In this document: one piece after another, positions 32,039 to 47,446 of the stretch | Layout of the letters: every line of letters starts with the position of its first letter | How positions within the stretch are numbered: position 1 is the first letter of the stretch | DNA from: Trileptium ribeirensis | Taxonomy: Eukaryota; Nematoda; Enoplea; Enoplida; Thoracostomopsidae | Length of the DNA stretch: 64,000 nucleotides | Assembly: GCA_030248225.1 (NCBI GenBank) | Contig: JASANE010019435.1 | Span: 1-64,000, forward strand | Reading direction: 5' to 3' | Translations under genes and position numbers: made by a program | The notes under the pieces: model-generated | Seen by the model: only the letters and a program-made list of their open reading frames with translations | What the model was told of the DNA's origin: nothing | The model's database searches: none

Positions 32039-33277
32039 AGCAGTAAACCAAAAAGATTCGAGTATATGAGGGCATTAAATAAAAATTAATGAAAATTGCC
32101 TTAGTGTGGCTAGCAAGTGATCTACTTGGAGGTCAACCCAACCCCTTTTTAACGAGCTATATCCACCACTGCATACAACAGATTTTTGGAGCCAGGTTTT
32201 GTCAAAACAACAAAAAATATGCTATTGTATATATTTACAATTATAAAAGACATCATTGTATGAATTGTAATAGAAAGTTATTCACCTTTTAACATTTTAC
32301 ATGGCTAGAAGCGTCGAATAGATGGCGTATATTTCTATCAAAACACATTATTAGGATAAAATATTGTATATATCTTTAAATCTGTTTCTTGTAGCAACTG
32401 TGAATCCATTCTTAAATATCCAGGCAATCATTACTGGTATTTGTTTGTTTTTGTTGTGGTTGATAAAATGTATAAACAAATCTTCACAGCTAATGCAACA
32501 AGCTATCCCCTGCTTACAATATCTTTTTCGATAGATGACGTTCAGAACATATTGTAAAACCAACTAGAATGCTGTTTAAGATGGACGTTTAGCGAGAGAG
32601 CCACGAATTCTTGTAAGCCGAGACATCTTCTGGAAGTTCAAATTACCATCAAACACTAAAAATTACTGTTGCCTCTTCTAGAGAATCTCTGGCAATAAAC
32701 TGACGTTTTAACGCCAGTAGCATAAAATAACAAACCCGTTATCACTGCAGGAAGTAATCGTATATATAAGCAAAGTTGTAAAGGTATTGTACTGCTTGAG
32801 TCGCTTAATGACCATCGGCAAGTGTCTTACAGATGTCGTTATAATATAATTAGCTAAGTACGTACATCATTAGAGTTTAAAGGATATTTTTGATTTATTC
32901 CACGGTAGACCTGGAGCATCGCAACACAGAGTTGATCATCGCCAATATTAAGCGTTAAGTCTACGATGTGGGCTACTGTGGACCCAAGTATTAAAACGGA
33001 AAGGCTAATTAAAAAATCAACTTCACATTTGACAATCGGAGCAAACCAACTGTCTAATAATCTACAGCTGATATGTAGATTCAAAAAAATCAAGAACAAT
33101 TAAAAATCAGGAATGTCAAAGATGGAATAAAACTGACCCGACGACGCAATGGAAGACAAGTCAGCTGAGATATTTGTGACAAATAAAGGACGATTATTGG
33201 AGCATTCACTGAAAAGTTATTGTAGAGTTCTATTATAACATTAAAATCCCCAACACACCGTGTGAAGACATTCAGGG

Positions 33278-36200
33278 CTATAAATAAACCTTTTTGACTT
33301 TATAGTCTTTCGGCAATGTTCCGTTACTCAGCTGCAGTGTCGCTGCGTTTCTATAATTACTACTAGCACTACTACTGCTATTTGTATTTGTACTAGGTGA
33401 ATTACACGAATGATGATGGTGATGGTGATTTTCGTCGATGCTTGGCCCGGTATCATAGGGATAATTGCTGCTATCGTTGTACGGCGGAGCAGGAGGACTC
33501 TTCTGATTACGATGCGAGTTGTACAACAGCACTAGACCATCACCATTATTGTTAATGCATGGTTGTCATTGCGACTGATATGTAGCTGATACGTTCGAGC
33601 TAGGCATAGCAGGTTCGTGGAGGCTCAAGAACATTAATCCGTTGCTGTTGCTACATTCGTTGGTTTTATTACAGTTCCACCAGCGTTGGGCGTTGCAGAC
33701 GTCATACCGGAGCGATATCGTATATATTCGCGTTTGAATGATATCTTTTAGGAGACAGCCGAAGACGACGAATGGTCTAATAATAACAAATTATGACCGT
33801 TGCTATTGCAAACTTTATCGAGATGCTTTGTGGAACTGCCACCGCCCGGTGTAGTCGGTAAGCGAGTTCTTCGAGAAGCCCTTGTAAAGACGCAGATCCA
33901 GGACCGCCAGACGATTCGTACGTATAGGACGATGAAGATGATGTTGTAGATGTGGATGAACATTTTCCACTTGATGAATGGTTTCGTTAAGAAGTCGAGC
34001 ACGAGACACACAATAGCCGACAATAAACCCAAGCACTGACGCAAGTGCAAGTGTGGACAAAATTGCAATTGCAAGCGATTCACCAGAATATGCTTTCAGT
34101 GGAGTTGAAACTGAGCGATGCGGCCAAAGCTTTGTAAAAAAATTTATGTACACGTAAACAAAAAACGATATAAAATATAAAAAAGATGGAACAATATAAA
34201 CAGAAACTCTACATCGACTTGAAAAGCATTGATCCACATTCGATTGCAAATGAAAATACTAATCATTTTTAAGCCTTATAGCGGCGGGAAGACTAAGCGT
34301 TCCGTACATAATAACAACTAGCTTTGGTCCAAATACCTCCAAAGTTCACTGCTAGGTCTACTCTCGAAGCCGATCTCAGCGTCCAGAGATGTAATTTCTC
34401 TCTGTGACTAAATATAGATGTAATTACAGAATGAAGTACCACTAAAAATGTGCCAACGACCAAAATATTGAGCTTGAGCAAAAATTTTTTACATAATTTA
34501 AAGGCAAAAGCTAACATCTCGTTATACGTTCAAATTTGTTGGTCAATATCAAGGTAATATAAGGCGAGGCTGGGTACACGCCTTTAGCAACATGTTATAT
34601 CGTAATTGGTATCAGATAAACAATTGAATTCTGACCAAGCCTACAGCAAATTTATATGTAAATTCACCAGGGTATTCAAGGTAAATTAAAAATTAACTTA
34701 AATTTCTAGCATTTCCATTTCGAACATAAATCAAGCCTCAAAATGTTTCAATTATTCCACACCGAGATTATATATCTACCTCCCTAAACCAACACATATA
34801 GTTAGAGTCAAAATTTTAAAATATGACATACATCTGAAAACAGGGCCCTGACCCACGGAACCCTCCCCCCCACGCAAGCACCGGCCCCAGGTAATTATAG
34901 CTACAATTATTTACTAAATTAGCAACCTTCCGTAAATAGCAAACAACTGGCTGTCGTAGTATTCACCTGAAACAATTTTAAAAATTGTAATTGGATATCT
35001 TTACAATGGAACTTCTCCAACTACCGCGCAAATTGCACAATTGTGAGCCGTTATAAATTATGTAAGCTACTTGGAACAAACTATCTACGTTCAAATTAAA
35101 CAACATAAAAACGATTCATTACACATCAATTAACAACGTACTCGTTTGGTAAAAAACTGTCAAACCAAAAGAAAAGTTGTAAAAACACAAATCAATACAA
35201 GGTATGTATTTCGCTAAGAAATGGCACAAAGTTGTACAAAATTGGGTGAGCTTCAGCACTAGCACCCATTTCGAAGCCTATTTTATTGCAACCACGTATT
35301 TTAAAATTATCCATAAATCAAATCAAACTAAACCTTTATACAATGTAAGATTTAATCATACATATTCTACATTCTGATTGAATTTGCAATGCATGTTATT
35401 TGCAGTCAGATTAAATAATTGACTATATAATATATATATGTATTATAGACAATACACATTATCTTTTGTATAATCAGGTATGCTAATCTTCAGGGCAAAA
35501 TCCTGATCGTCATGTTTAATTGATTGAACGTAATCTTTTTCTCGATCGTCGTTCCAATGCCTAAAATAGAACGCATATAGAACCGAGTAAGGAAACTAAT
35601 GTTTTGTTTACATTACATGCTTTTATAAACTGTAAAACTCTTTTTACCTGAAAAATGAAACTGTGAATGTTTGCACAGAGTTTGAGTGAATTTGGAAAAT
35701 CCGTTATGTTGACTGTATGAAACCGCATGTGCATAGCTGCATGAATGCATGTTTTTGTATGTTATGTACATGCAAAAACAGTAAGAAAGTTTCCTCGGTA
35801 CTTCACATGGATACTCAGATGCTGTCAATAACAAATACGTATATTGTATTGTTGTATAGTACTGAAATAATATGATTTAGGCACATGTAACTGTAAAACC
35901 CTGAGCTATGTACATTCTTCGTCACCAGTTAGCAGATTTGATTATGTTATTAAGAACAAGAAGAACAAGAATAGGTTTATATTAAATTTCAAACATTTTG
36001 GTGGAAATCTATCTTTATTAAGACAGGTTTAATTTTCCTAAAAGCAGTTGCATTTATTAAGGGTTAAAGCCCAGCGTAGCTAGGTAGCTTGTTCCAAACT
36101 TCAACAATTATTTAGCTTCTAAACTGTGTTTCAGCAAATTAGTACAAAATTTAGGTTTGGTTAGTTTTCTACAATGACCACGTGTATCTGTATTGTGTGA

Positions 36201-39200
36201 GATGTTACAAACGTATTCCCACAGAAATTAGTTTCGCCGCTGAAGCATTTAAAAACCATTACAAGATCGTGCTCTAACCGACGTAGCCGTAAGGGCTCTA
36301 ATCTAAAATACGATAGCGTATGACATCTTAAGAAAACCCATTCGCGCAGCCAATCTGCGCGTGAAATATAGCTGCACTCTTTCAAGCTTATAAATTTCCA
36401 GTATATAGCATGGTGACCATACTTGACAGACACAAAAACAATGTAGCTATTGTTTCATAGAAGCAGTTATTGAAGTGTTGCATTACTGCTATACAGTCTC
36501 AAATCACATGAAGCGCTAAAAGTTTATGCATGTTAAAAGCCATAATTTTGTATAAAAACAGTTATCAATCTATCTACCGCAAAATTAAAATTTGCTAGAC
36601 TAACTACACTCACACAATCCACCAAGTAACATATACACAGTTGAGTTTGATCTCAATCAGATTAGTTCAGGCATTCCCCGATATATACTAACAGCGACAT
36701 TTATAATTTTGTTTTCCAAAATAGGAATACCAAACCCTTGTTTATAGATGTAAGCGACTTCTGACATTTGTTGGGAAACAGCGTTAATAACGTTCTTATA
36801 CTTATCAAATGTTTGTATTTCTCTATCGTTGACTTCATTGATAGGAGAAAATTCGATTCACTGTACAGTGTAACTGCGCAGGTGGTGTCAATGCATGTAT
36901 TGCTACGTAGCACCACTGATATCTTGATGAGTTTGCACGAAGATATTCTATATACTTTATATATACCAGCTTATACGGAAAAATCATGTATATTTCCATC
37001 ACTATTTAGACTACAATTTTCCCCTAATAACAGGCCCCGTTTCAACCATTGTGCCACCAAATACTATATTATAATAGCATAACAAAGTAAAATGCAAGTA
37101 ATAGTGCGTTATGGATTTACCTGCATTCAATATTGACGTAAAAATTACATATATAATTTGATTGGCGGGATACGATGTTAAATAGCACGTACCGGTGGCA
37201 CAGATTCGTTCTGGTCATTTTTGAGGCCGGCGGCGGTTGAGATATGTGATTCATTTTCCTGCCTACTATAAAAATCACATTCGAACATGTGTTATAAGTA
37301 AAGGATATGCTACACTATATAGGTTATCTATTTGAGGATACATCGATCTATCCAGCTCCCCAGGATCTGTACCACTCTCCGACAGGCACCATTTCAAACC
37401 ACAGTATATATTAACTAAAATATCAGCTCAATATATACACAACTTACCCATCAGTTCGGCCGACACACACTGAGTTAACGTTATCCCAAGCACAGTACGG
37501 ATCCTGCAGGCGAACACACGCGCCACACGTGGTTGCATTCGCGCATCGATGCAATCAGAATACTCAGAGTTTCGTGATCGGTAACAACAACCAGCAGTCG
37601 TTGCTGGAGTAGCCGCTTGTTCGCGCGATCTGACTCTGAAGAATCTCGAATCGTATTGGTATGCTCGAAGCTTGGTCTCCAATTGTGGTAACGGCGATTT
37701 TCGTCGTCAGGGCCTGGTTGCGTTACCATCATATTGCGAATTGGAATGTACGCAGGTGACGATGGCTGGTCTGCCTGAGATGACAAGGTGTGAAAGTGAT
37801 AAAGAGAAATCTGCTCGACGATTACCGTTTGTGCTTCGCCGAAACCTCGTTTGCTCGCCACATTAACCAGCTTATAGATCATGCAAGTGTCTGTAACAGT
37901 AAATGTACATGATATATACAGTACCAGCCAGAAATGAACGTTGCTCGCTCGATGTTAGCTCGCTCCCAAAGCAACAGCCATATCTGGCGAGTACTGTCTA
38001 TATACGTAATATAAAACTGCACCACAACTACGTTATAACTTAACTTGTCGTGCATTAAATATTTGTATTCGCGATGAGCGCAGTACTGTCGCACTCGTAT
38101 CAAACGCGCTTCCAAAACTGTGAGTGCACGTGTATATTAAGCACGTTATATACCCGCAAATCTTCAAAAATATTTTTGTCCTATAACATTCCGCATACGA
38201 ATGAAACTTAATACATTAGAGACGCTATACATAACGAAAGCGCAGTGTCATATTAGTTTGATCTTAATTTGAAAGAAAACTTAAAATTTTTCAAAACTTT
38301 TTCCAAATTTCTGATTTTTACATGGCGAAATTATTGCGAAATCGAATACCCTGGAAATTTTAATCTCAACTATTGTACGTACCTGTTCCAAGAAATATGA
38401 TATCGAATTTCTGTCCGTTGACAGCTTGAACATACTCCTGTCAACAGCAATTTGAGATGTTCTTGATTCTAAAAAACATAAATGACAATGCTCAATGACA
38501 GTTTTCCAATGACAATATAAGGCTACTACAATTACGATCTCCTTCAAATATACCTCCAAAGATTATGTTTTGGCCGACGGAACCATTCAATAACAATAGC
38601 TATACAAATTGCACGTTTTTAAAACAATAATATTATATAGTAATACTTACTATAGTTAACATTCTGCCGCTGCTAATAATAATCTTAAAAAAGCGTAATT
38701 CCAAAAGTCTTGTTTACTTCAGACTGGTATCGATCAGTAGCGGTTCGTTGAACACATTCGACACGGCCTGTTCCATGAGGGAATTTTTCTTGATGAAATT
38801 GATAACGTTGTCGTTTAAATTCCGGCTATTGGACGAGCACTAAAAGAGAAACAAATCATAAGAAAAAAGAATATTACATTTTTCAACGTAGATTTTGAAA
38901 CTCTAATAATAAATCTGACAAATTAAATGACATGATTATAGGTTAATTATGCAAAGTATATAATTGGGCCGCTGTGATAAAACTATTGTAGACTATTGCT
39001 ATAGTTCGAGCATCAAGCTGCATCATCACCATTTACAGTCTCTTTGTTTTTTAAAAGGTGAGATTGCACAGCAGATTTCTTAAAAACACCCCCTCCCCCA
39101 AATGACGCATTCTGATAGAGGTAAACTTTATAGGATGTATTCATTAATTACGGCGTGTCATTTATTGTTACGTACGTTGTAAGCTTAGGTTATTATAAGC

Positions 39201-42200
39201 TATAGACACCGCTATAATTTTTATCAAAAGCCAAACTGTGATAAACAAATTCCTGTTTACCGAACCCGGTCGCGGACTCGGCAGCTCCTGCTTGGCCACT
39301 GGTAGCCATAGCGATGATGGATTTCGTTGTACTTTAAACGAGCCGTGATCGAACACACGTCGAACGTCGCGCATCGAGTATGCGCAAATCGCCGACGCAT
39401 GGAGACCTTCCCAAAGCGTTGTAAATACCGCGTAAATGATTCGATCGCCGCCATCATCAAAGCCGTCGACCGCATCGCTGGTGGCTTCTGAAAATAGAAT
39501 TCACAAAACTATAAATCTGGTACCAGTTGCACTTAACCTCCCATCGTGAACGCAGTCAATTGTATCGCTGGTATTTTCTGAAAATTCGAAAATAAAACTA
39601 CAACTATGATACCCGTTGGGCGTCGCAGGGTTACGACGTATCTACATTTTCCGGAACCATACACAAACATATAATTGAACAAACCATGTATGAAAATTGG
39701 TGCTAAAACATATATATATACATGTTTGTGGATTACGTGTGTATAATACTTTTACAAAGTTTTAGCGGATTAACGGAAGTAATAAAATCAACCTGTTTTG
39801 GTGTTAGAAGAAAGCTAATTTTGCTAATACACACACACATATATATATATAATGTAGCACAAAGCAAGGACGCCAACAATGGAGGGAGGGGAAGAGGGGT
39901 GTGTCCTTCCAGAAATATATCTCAATGAAGAATGGCCATGCTGGTGGCCTTTAGAGATCTGCCCAAACGATCAAGCATATAGCTGTATAACATAAAAACC
40001 TGTATATATACACATAAACCCATAATGAGTCGAAATTCATACTCCACCCCACCCCTACCCCCAAGATTTTTTTGCGTAGCGCCCATGCAATAAAGCACAA
40101 ACTGAAAAGTACCCATTGATCCTTATGGTTAGCTGAAGCGCAATTGATTACTTATAGCAGCATGCAGCACATCTGCACCGGTCCGTATAGCTACAAGAAA
40201 ACAAGGAAACAACTAATTATAATTGAATCGACATAAATATGTTATCACCCTTACGTAGTTCATCGAAATAAAACGGATAGTCGCCTGGAATCGAACAGTT
40301 GAAGCCTTTCTTTGACAAAGCTTGTCCACGTGTCGACGTGATTACGCGGGCCGCCACGATCGCGTTTACACACTCGACCCACACGCGCTGCGACGCCCTT
40401 GCCACACGATGAATATTCGGTTGCAATTTCGCGAAACCAAAAATAGACGTGTTCACGATCGGTGGTTGTGGAGACGAAATTTGGATCTGGAACAGTGTTA
40501 GCGAACAGTTATAGTTCTAATGAAGATAGAAACAGAGCGACGCAAAAATTAATTACTGTTAATGAATTAGCGCCAGGGTAGTCAACAATACAGCTTTAAG
40601 TAAATTAATACGAGAAAAATAAATCGTGTAGTAAGCGATCGAGAACCATAAAAATGTTGCATATCTTCCATTTGTTTTGACAAGTGCTACAAAACTAGTA
40701 TTCCAAAAAATACAAACTTATTAAATCTCGAAATAAAATATTCATTTTTTGATACACCACACTCAACCGACCTCGGCAATAAATATATACACAAAGTATG
40801 TATGTTTAGGGCGAATACCTACACTAATAACCAAACCCAAAGCTTCTTAAAATTGAAATCAATAATAACTGTATAACTGTTATTGAATAGCTGATGTTTC
40901 CGTATTTTTTTCCTAAATACGGACAAAGTGCACCATATATATATTATTCTGACTCAATTCTTCAAGCTGAGTTGAGTGATACCAAAATCTCCGCTGAATT
41001 TTAAAATTTGACATTTTGAGCTGGAAGGAGTTCTTCTGCAGAAGACCCGAATGGTGAAATCAGTACTACATGTTGCTTACCATTCGAGCATTTGAGGTCG
41101 TTTCGAATTGTTCGCACTTCGCTGCTTTTGTCGTTCGAATCATCCGAGGACGAACCACCGTTCCCGATATCAACAGCTAGTCGTTTTTCGATAAATTAGC
41201 AGATACAGAGCCGGTAAAATCGGATACTGTCGCCGCGTAAAGTTCGTCACGCTCGGGTAAGTACACAAATGTCGAATTGTGGTATGGATCCCACGGTGAT
41301 ATGGCATAGCCAGAAAATTCTCGACGCATTTGATACCCGCCATTCATCCTAAAAATGAAATAAGAGAAAACTGCAAATAGAAATATATTATATAGTACAA
41401 GAAACATTTCCGCTTTTTGACTTAATCTTCAATTAACAGTAGTTTGAAACCTTCGCACACGATTCCGGCAGCACATAAGTAACAGTAGCATATAAAACAT
41501 ATTAGGTACCTATATATCAAATTTTTGGTCAAAAAAGAAGAGTATTGTGTCGGTTAATTATGCACGCAGTACATACAAAAAATTTCCTTCAACGAGACAT
41601 AAAAAATTTCAAATCTAAACGAACTAAATTTTGAATATGAAATCAAACGTTCCCTCAAATAATGTTAAAACTTAGTGGTGTATTTTATTTGTATTACACT
41701 GCTTTGTGAAGCTTAAATAATATGTAATTTGGTTTCCGCTATGAAAAACTCAATGACAAGTAATTTCATGATGTATTACAAGCCTAAAATTCCACGAACA
41801 TTAATAGACTACAACATTCTACAACAGTTTTTGGATATCAACTGGTATATTCCTTAAAAACAAATAATTGTCCCGTCTCTCCACTAAGCGATCATTTTCC
41901 CTTTCTTAAGTGTAGATGACATGAAAACGATAACTTTTTTAATGAAAATATATACAATATATATAAAACATAGAGTCACTAATTTGGTTTAGTTGTCGAA
42001 ACTATGATTGAAAAAATAAACTAACGTGTGTTGTATGATCCAAGCTGTATTCGCGACATAATGGTTTAAACGCATTGGTACCGCAGACGAGAAGGTTGCC
42101 GCTTTTCTAACATACAATTACCCGAATATAGTTGTGGGACATTAGTCCTACCAATAACACTTGTAGCGATGCAATGTTTTCGACCGCATGGCGGCCTATC

Positions 42201-45200
42201 CTAACTGAGAAAAAATTTCAACCTACACAAAACTCTTCTTCTTTGACCAAAAATCTGAGCGGGAAGCTGCCTCCTCTGCCACCTTGTTCGCAGTTCGTTC
42301 TGATATGGCGTCCTCAACATTACCGTTCTAACGTCCTGAAGCAAAAATAGCACCTCGCCTTCCAGCTGCAAAAGTTCAAATTTTAAATCCAATTCAAAGA
42401 GAAATTTAAGCCATCACAAGTTATATTAGTTTATGTCCAACTGTTATAATGATAGTTGGGAGTAATCAAGGTGAAACGTTAAAAAAGCAAAAAGGTAAAC
42501 CCACGGTATTTCAGAGTTGTTTCCTACATGTAATACAAAAAATGATTTTTTATGAAATTTTGCTTTCGGCTTCGGGTCATAAGAATACTGTGCCGTGCAA
42601 AATTTGTGAAATCTAAAACTGTTGTCTTCGCAAGAACATTGAGATTTTGAAAATTTATCATACTGATGCAATAGATGCAGTTTCAAAAGTGCTCAAATTT
42701 ATTCAGACAGTTATTCTTCATCACAATTGGGGGCTCCAGCTGCAGTAGGACGGAGGGTAACCTCCTTCGCACCTACACATCTGACTATGATGAACCATAC
42801 CTTCGTTCAAGTTAACATCCCTCATACATAAACCTCAGCAACAAAACTACATATCAGTGGCGCATTTAGTACATCCTGGACTGCCGGTAGCAAGTAATTC
42901 TTGCACACTACATTTGGCTATTAATACTAAAACCATAATAATGGAACACTAATTAGTTTTCGGTGTTAAAATGGATTTATGACTGTTTGTCTACCATATA
43001 AGAAAAGTGATGAAGCAACAAAATTTTACAATGTCGTCACAGCAAATTTTGACAACACCATTATAAATCTGAGTAAATAATAAAACTTATAGCGGCATAT
43101 TTTTATAGGTTTAAAAAACTTCATGTTACATGCGTATGTTTAAAATGATACAGAATTAAAAATTGGGAATACTTTAGCGCACAATCAAGCTGTAACAAGG
43201 CGAAATCCTAAATGAAAACCAGACAACGAACCATTGCTCAAAACAAGGTGGCATTTTTGTATTTTAATCTAACTCATATGTGTCAACAGGGGTAGGAGGG
43301 TCACCCCTGAACCATTTTCGCTCCTCCCATACACCCCAACTACATAAATTTTACGGCTAAATTATGGATATGGTTACCCACCGTAGCCTACCCACCCTAT
43401 ACCGCGATGCGACGGGAATTGGATGTATGATCTAACTGCATGTACATGACGACTTATGCTTGCGCACATTTACTGAATGGCCGGCATGATGTCCATAAAT
43501 ATATCAATTTCGCAACAGCACATAGCTCAGTATCAGTATATATATAATATGTTCGAGCCGTACGAACCCTTTCTTGTTTTATTCGCTACGAATTAAAAAC
43601 ACAATGTATATACATGTAACAACATATTAAAGCGTATGCCAGATTTTCCATTGTATTTGCACTGAGTGATCCCATCAGGCGTTGAAGGCCAATCAAGGAC
43701 CTAAAAATATACGCTTAGTTTGAATGTTTATTTTATTGTGACAGTAAATCTTTCAATTAGAATATTTCCTTGTTCCACTAAATAGGATTGGCATATTTTT
43801 CACGCAGAAATCGTAGAAATCTTATTCGTCCGTGAAGGATATAGTGGGATATCTCGCTACTCATAGGGGAGTGCGCACACTGCGTCCCATCCAATCCCAC
43901 TTGCAATCATATTGAACATCGAGCGTTCGCATTCCAACCGATTCGATCAGACAGCGTATACCCGGTTTTATCGCATCACAATACAATGATGCCTTGTGAA
44001 AAATACAATCACACAGTAGAAGTGTATACGCAAGATTAGGTCGAATCGGATCGAATACAATGTGACAACAAATCAGATCGAATCGAACAATATGTAAGCG
44101 CGGAGCAACGCCACGCCGTAGCCTGTGCAGTATACCGCTAACTAGTGGTATACTGAAACGTATATTATAAAGCTATTGAATGGAGATTCAACGTTACGTT
44201 ACATCCGATAGGAGGAACCGGGTCTAAAAGAGTCTTGACATTCCGAGCCCAGCAAAACATCTACAGTCCAAACCGTTACCATTCCTAAAATGTTTGGGCA
44301 AACAATATTCATTTTACTACGAGGTCAGATGTAAAATAATAATAATAAAAACATTTGTTACGCGCCTTTTTGGCAAAAGCCAGACAAAAAATCGCAGGAT
44401 AGTATATAATATTCCGAAACATAGTCATGAATGTTACATAGTCACAAATATTGTCTAGAAAAGTAATATCGTATAATCATGTCGTAGGACTTGTCCCCCC
44501 TTCTAATCTTTTTAATGAACATTTTTGGTTGCTATATATGCATTCTACGCAATGCAATAAATTATTCAAAGTTTAACCAAACACAAACTTTGACACCGAC
44601 TATATTATATAGGAGTAGCTAGCTTTCCGTTCGGTAATAAGCTTAGTAGGAGATTTGACGCAAAAATAGCCATAAAAGATGCGCCCGTTACAGCGTTCAA
44701 CACCGTCTGCCGACAGAAAGCAGACGCCGAAGCAAACTTGAGTACTGAGAATCCGCTAAAATGCTACCATATGTACACGTTTATTAACAAAATATATTCT
44801 TCCACTTACAGCTACATATATCTACATGGATCTAATCCTAACACACGATTGTGGAATCGAAAATATGATGTTACCCGAGCAAATGCAGCAGTCACCAACT
44901 AACAATAACAATTATAGACAATCCAATCCTGACCTGAGTTATCCAAAAACACCACATGTGATTGTGTAATACCGACGCCATTGGAACGAGGCTGCTTATT
45001 TAGATATCGTAGCCAGAAAATGTTAATAAATTTAAAAGTAACTGTAATTATTAACAGAAGAGGAAATTGATTATGTCAAATGAATTGTATATTATTGGGT
45101 AGTAGACGCTTGGTGACATATAACTAAGCAAATGTTTCCGTTTGCAGCGTTAGTTTTTCGCTATTATATGTCAGAGATCAGGCTTAGTAGCTGCAACTAA

Positions 45201-45832
45201 CTCCGATACACAATGAAACTAATTCAATGATGCTGTTATCCAACCGGCTGTCACTTATTTTGAGATACTGAATTTTACTGCCAGCTGAAATGTGCTTCAG
45301 TAGGATAACTCTATATGTACCTTGGGTTCGGGAATAAGGGAAGGGGTCAATATCTATCCGCAAATCCCCAACCCCTAAAACGACCTCTTCGTTGATCAGT
45401 ATTCGGCCCAGGGGCGCCGCAAAAGAGGACCTCCTATTTTAGCTGACCAGTATGAAAAATTTGACAGACGGGGTTATAAGAAAATGAATGTGAATGATCC
45501 CCCCTCTTGAAAATCTTGCGAGATATTGTAGTTTACACTTTGCCATATTACAAACTAAAATAGCACTAATAACCTTTGTAAGAAGTTCGTGTCAAGTCAA
45601 TGTGTAATATTGCCGCTGGTGGCTGATGATACATGCTCTCGGTACGCGATTATTTTTTGGCCAAACTTTACTACTTACGGTAACGAATATAGACAAACCT
45701 GTTGCAGCGACAAATCGGTACTACTTAGATTGTACACAGCATCGCGTGCTCCGACAAGCAGCGACGGTCCGTCGAGTTGTAATAATTTGAAATAACGGTC
45801 GCCACTTTGGAAAAAACGATGTCCGGAAGAAC
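33278..45832 (-). pseudogene. Sema1a: Inverted copy of the semaphorin gene, disabled
   Basis: Mirror of the 12 arm 1 exons. Intact: 45699-45832, 39261-39487 and 38718-38839. Damaged: 43638-43700 (donor GT to AT); 42026-42147 (two in-frame stops); 41081-41348 (frameshift); 40255-40486 (+1 base); 38383-38468 (several insertions and an in-frame TGA); 37448-37890 (+1 base); 35488-35560 (donor GT to AT, -1 base); 34931-34966 (donor GT to GA); 33278-34133 (acceptor CAG to CAA, several frameshifts). The micro-exon and linker exon thus lose their donors. If the sequence is accurate this copy cannot make the protein; if it is a low-quality copy, these are errors. Confidence 0.9.
36013..36435 (-). mobile_element. 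Truncated LINE fragment, arm 2
   Basis: Copy of the 3' part of the 26110-27015 fragment (SVKYGHHAIYWKF, RLRRLEHDLVMVFKCF). The 5' part with the FADD box is absent because about 549 bp are missing here relative to arm 1. Confidence 0.85.
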
Positions 45833-47446
45833 CTACAAATACAAAATATATTTGAACAAGTGTAGTGATGCAACCTGAGGAAATTTTTCGGTTCGGGCCA
45901 ACTTGCAGGTATATAGCATATATCATACAACACTATGCCACAACCATGTTACCAAGGTAGTTAGTTGCAGCACGGCTTTTGATTTATTCACTGATTTGTA
46001 GGCGCGGTTGCACAGCTTACTCGTGCGAATCCGTCAAATGACACTTTTTTCAATTCGGCAAAAAGAACGTGCAAATGCGTCTTAATAAATGCAGGCGATA
46101 CTACAACTATATATTGTATTAAGTTTTCATATGAAACAGCTGCTGCTGCGGTACCAATTACGATTACGATGAAATCACAGCAATGCGTTCGGGTTGTTGA
46201 GAACAAACATATCTCCACTTCCCACCAGTTGGCCACTGCAGACCATTAGTTCAATTCGAAAATAATTTCCGGTCAAATTTGATAAGCTAGAAATTCCACA
46301 AAACTACGACTTATATTTCTTGTATATAACCACCGAGCAGCTACGTGCATTGTTTTCGAATCCATTGCATCTTACTTACGCAAAACGTTATCAAACGCTA
46401 CGGCCGTGTTCAGATTACATTCGATACGACCAAATTCTATGCCTCCTGTATACTGTTGTGCATAATTTTTCTACAATACACCGTACCATTCTGTTCTATC
46501 ATATTGTTAGTCAACAAATTGTGTTAAGCGCCGAAGAGATAGTAGACCGCGCAAACGCAAACCTTCCCTAAGGCAGTTCTGTATTTCTGTGTCAATGTCG
46601 CGGCAGCTCACATATATAAGCAAAATATTGCCATTAATCATCAACTTATATTTTATCATTTACCCCACGACAGTACCCTTCGGATGACACTTTACAATAT
46701 GATAGCGACTAAAATTTAAAATTTCAGTCAAACTAAAGATAAAAGCAATATGCCGCTAACGACACCCACCTTACATGACTTCATTGGTACAAACACTTTT
46801 ATATTATATTTATTTCACGTTTTACGCGGGTCATTGGCGAGAGATCATATGTGTATAAAAGGTGTTGAAAGTTGGGGCCAATTAATCACTCACAGTTTAA
46901 GCACCACTATAACGGTATAAGAGATGCATCCGTAGTAAAATATGAGCTAAGTTACCTCCGAACCTCTATCATGGCGTGCTGCCAATACGTTATAGAAAGA
47001 GTCGATAATAAAAATATACTGAAGGAAGAAACAGGCAGAAAATTATAATACACACACGGGAGTATCGTTAGCTCTTCCAAAGTGGGAGGGGCCGACAAAA
47101 GTTCCTGAGCCAGTCGATTACATTCGTTTAGTTGTAACCGCACTAGTTAATTTTTTTCACGTTTGCCACTGCGATGCTAGCGAAGACGCAGACGTAGGGT
47201 CCCGCCCCTGCGGCGTCCCGGACTACATATAAGGTAGCTTCTGCAAACAAAGGCACAGGATTTTTCGATAGGAGAAGATACGTGATCACGGTCTTACAAA
47301 TTGAGGCGCACATAATCCACAACACGACACCAGTCCCCTCCATTTCATTATAATGATATAGTTTTAAAACGTTCATCATTTTTAATAACTTTATTGCTTA
47401 CCTTCTAATTCTTATCGCGCACACAAAGTATATTAGCAAATGTCAT

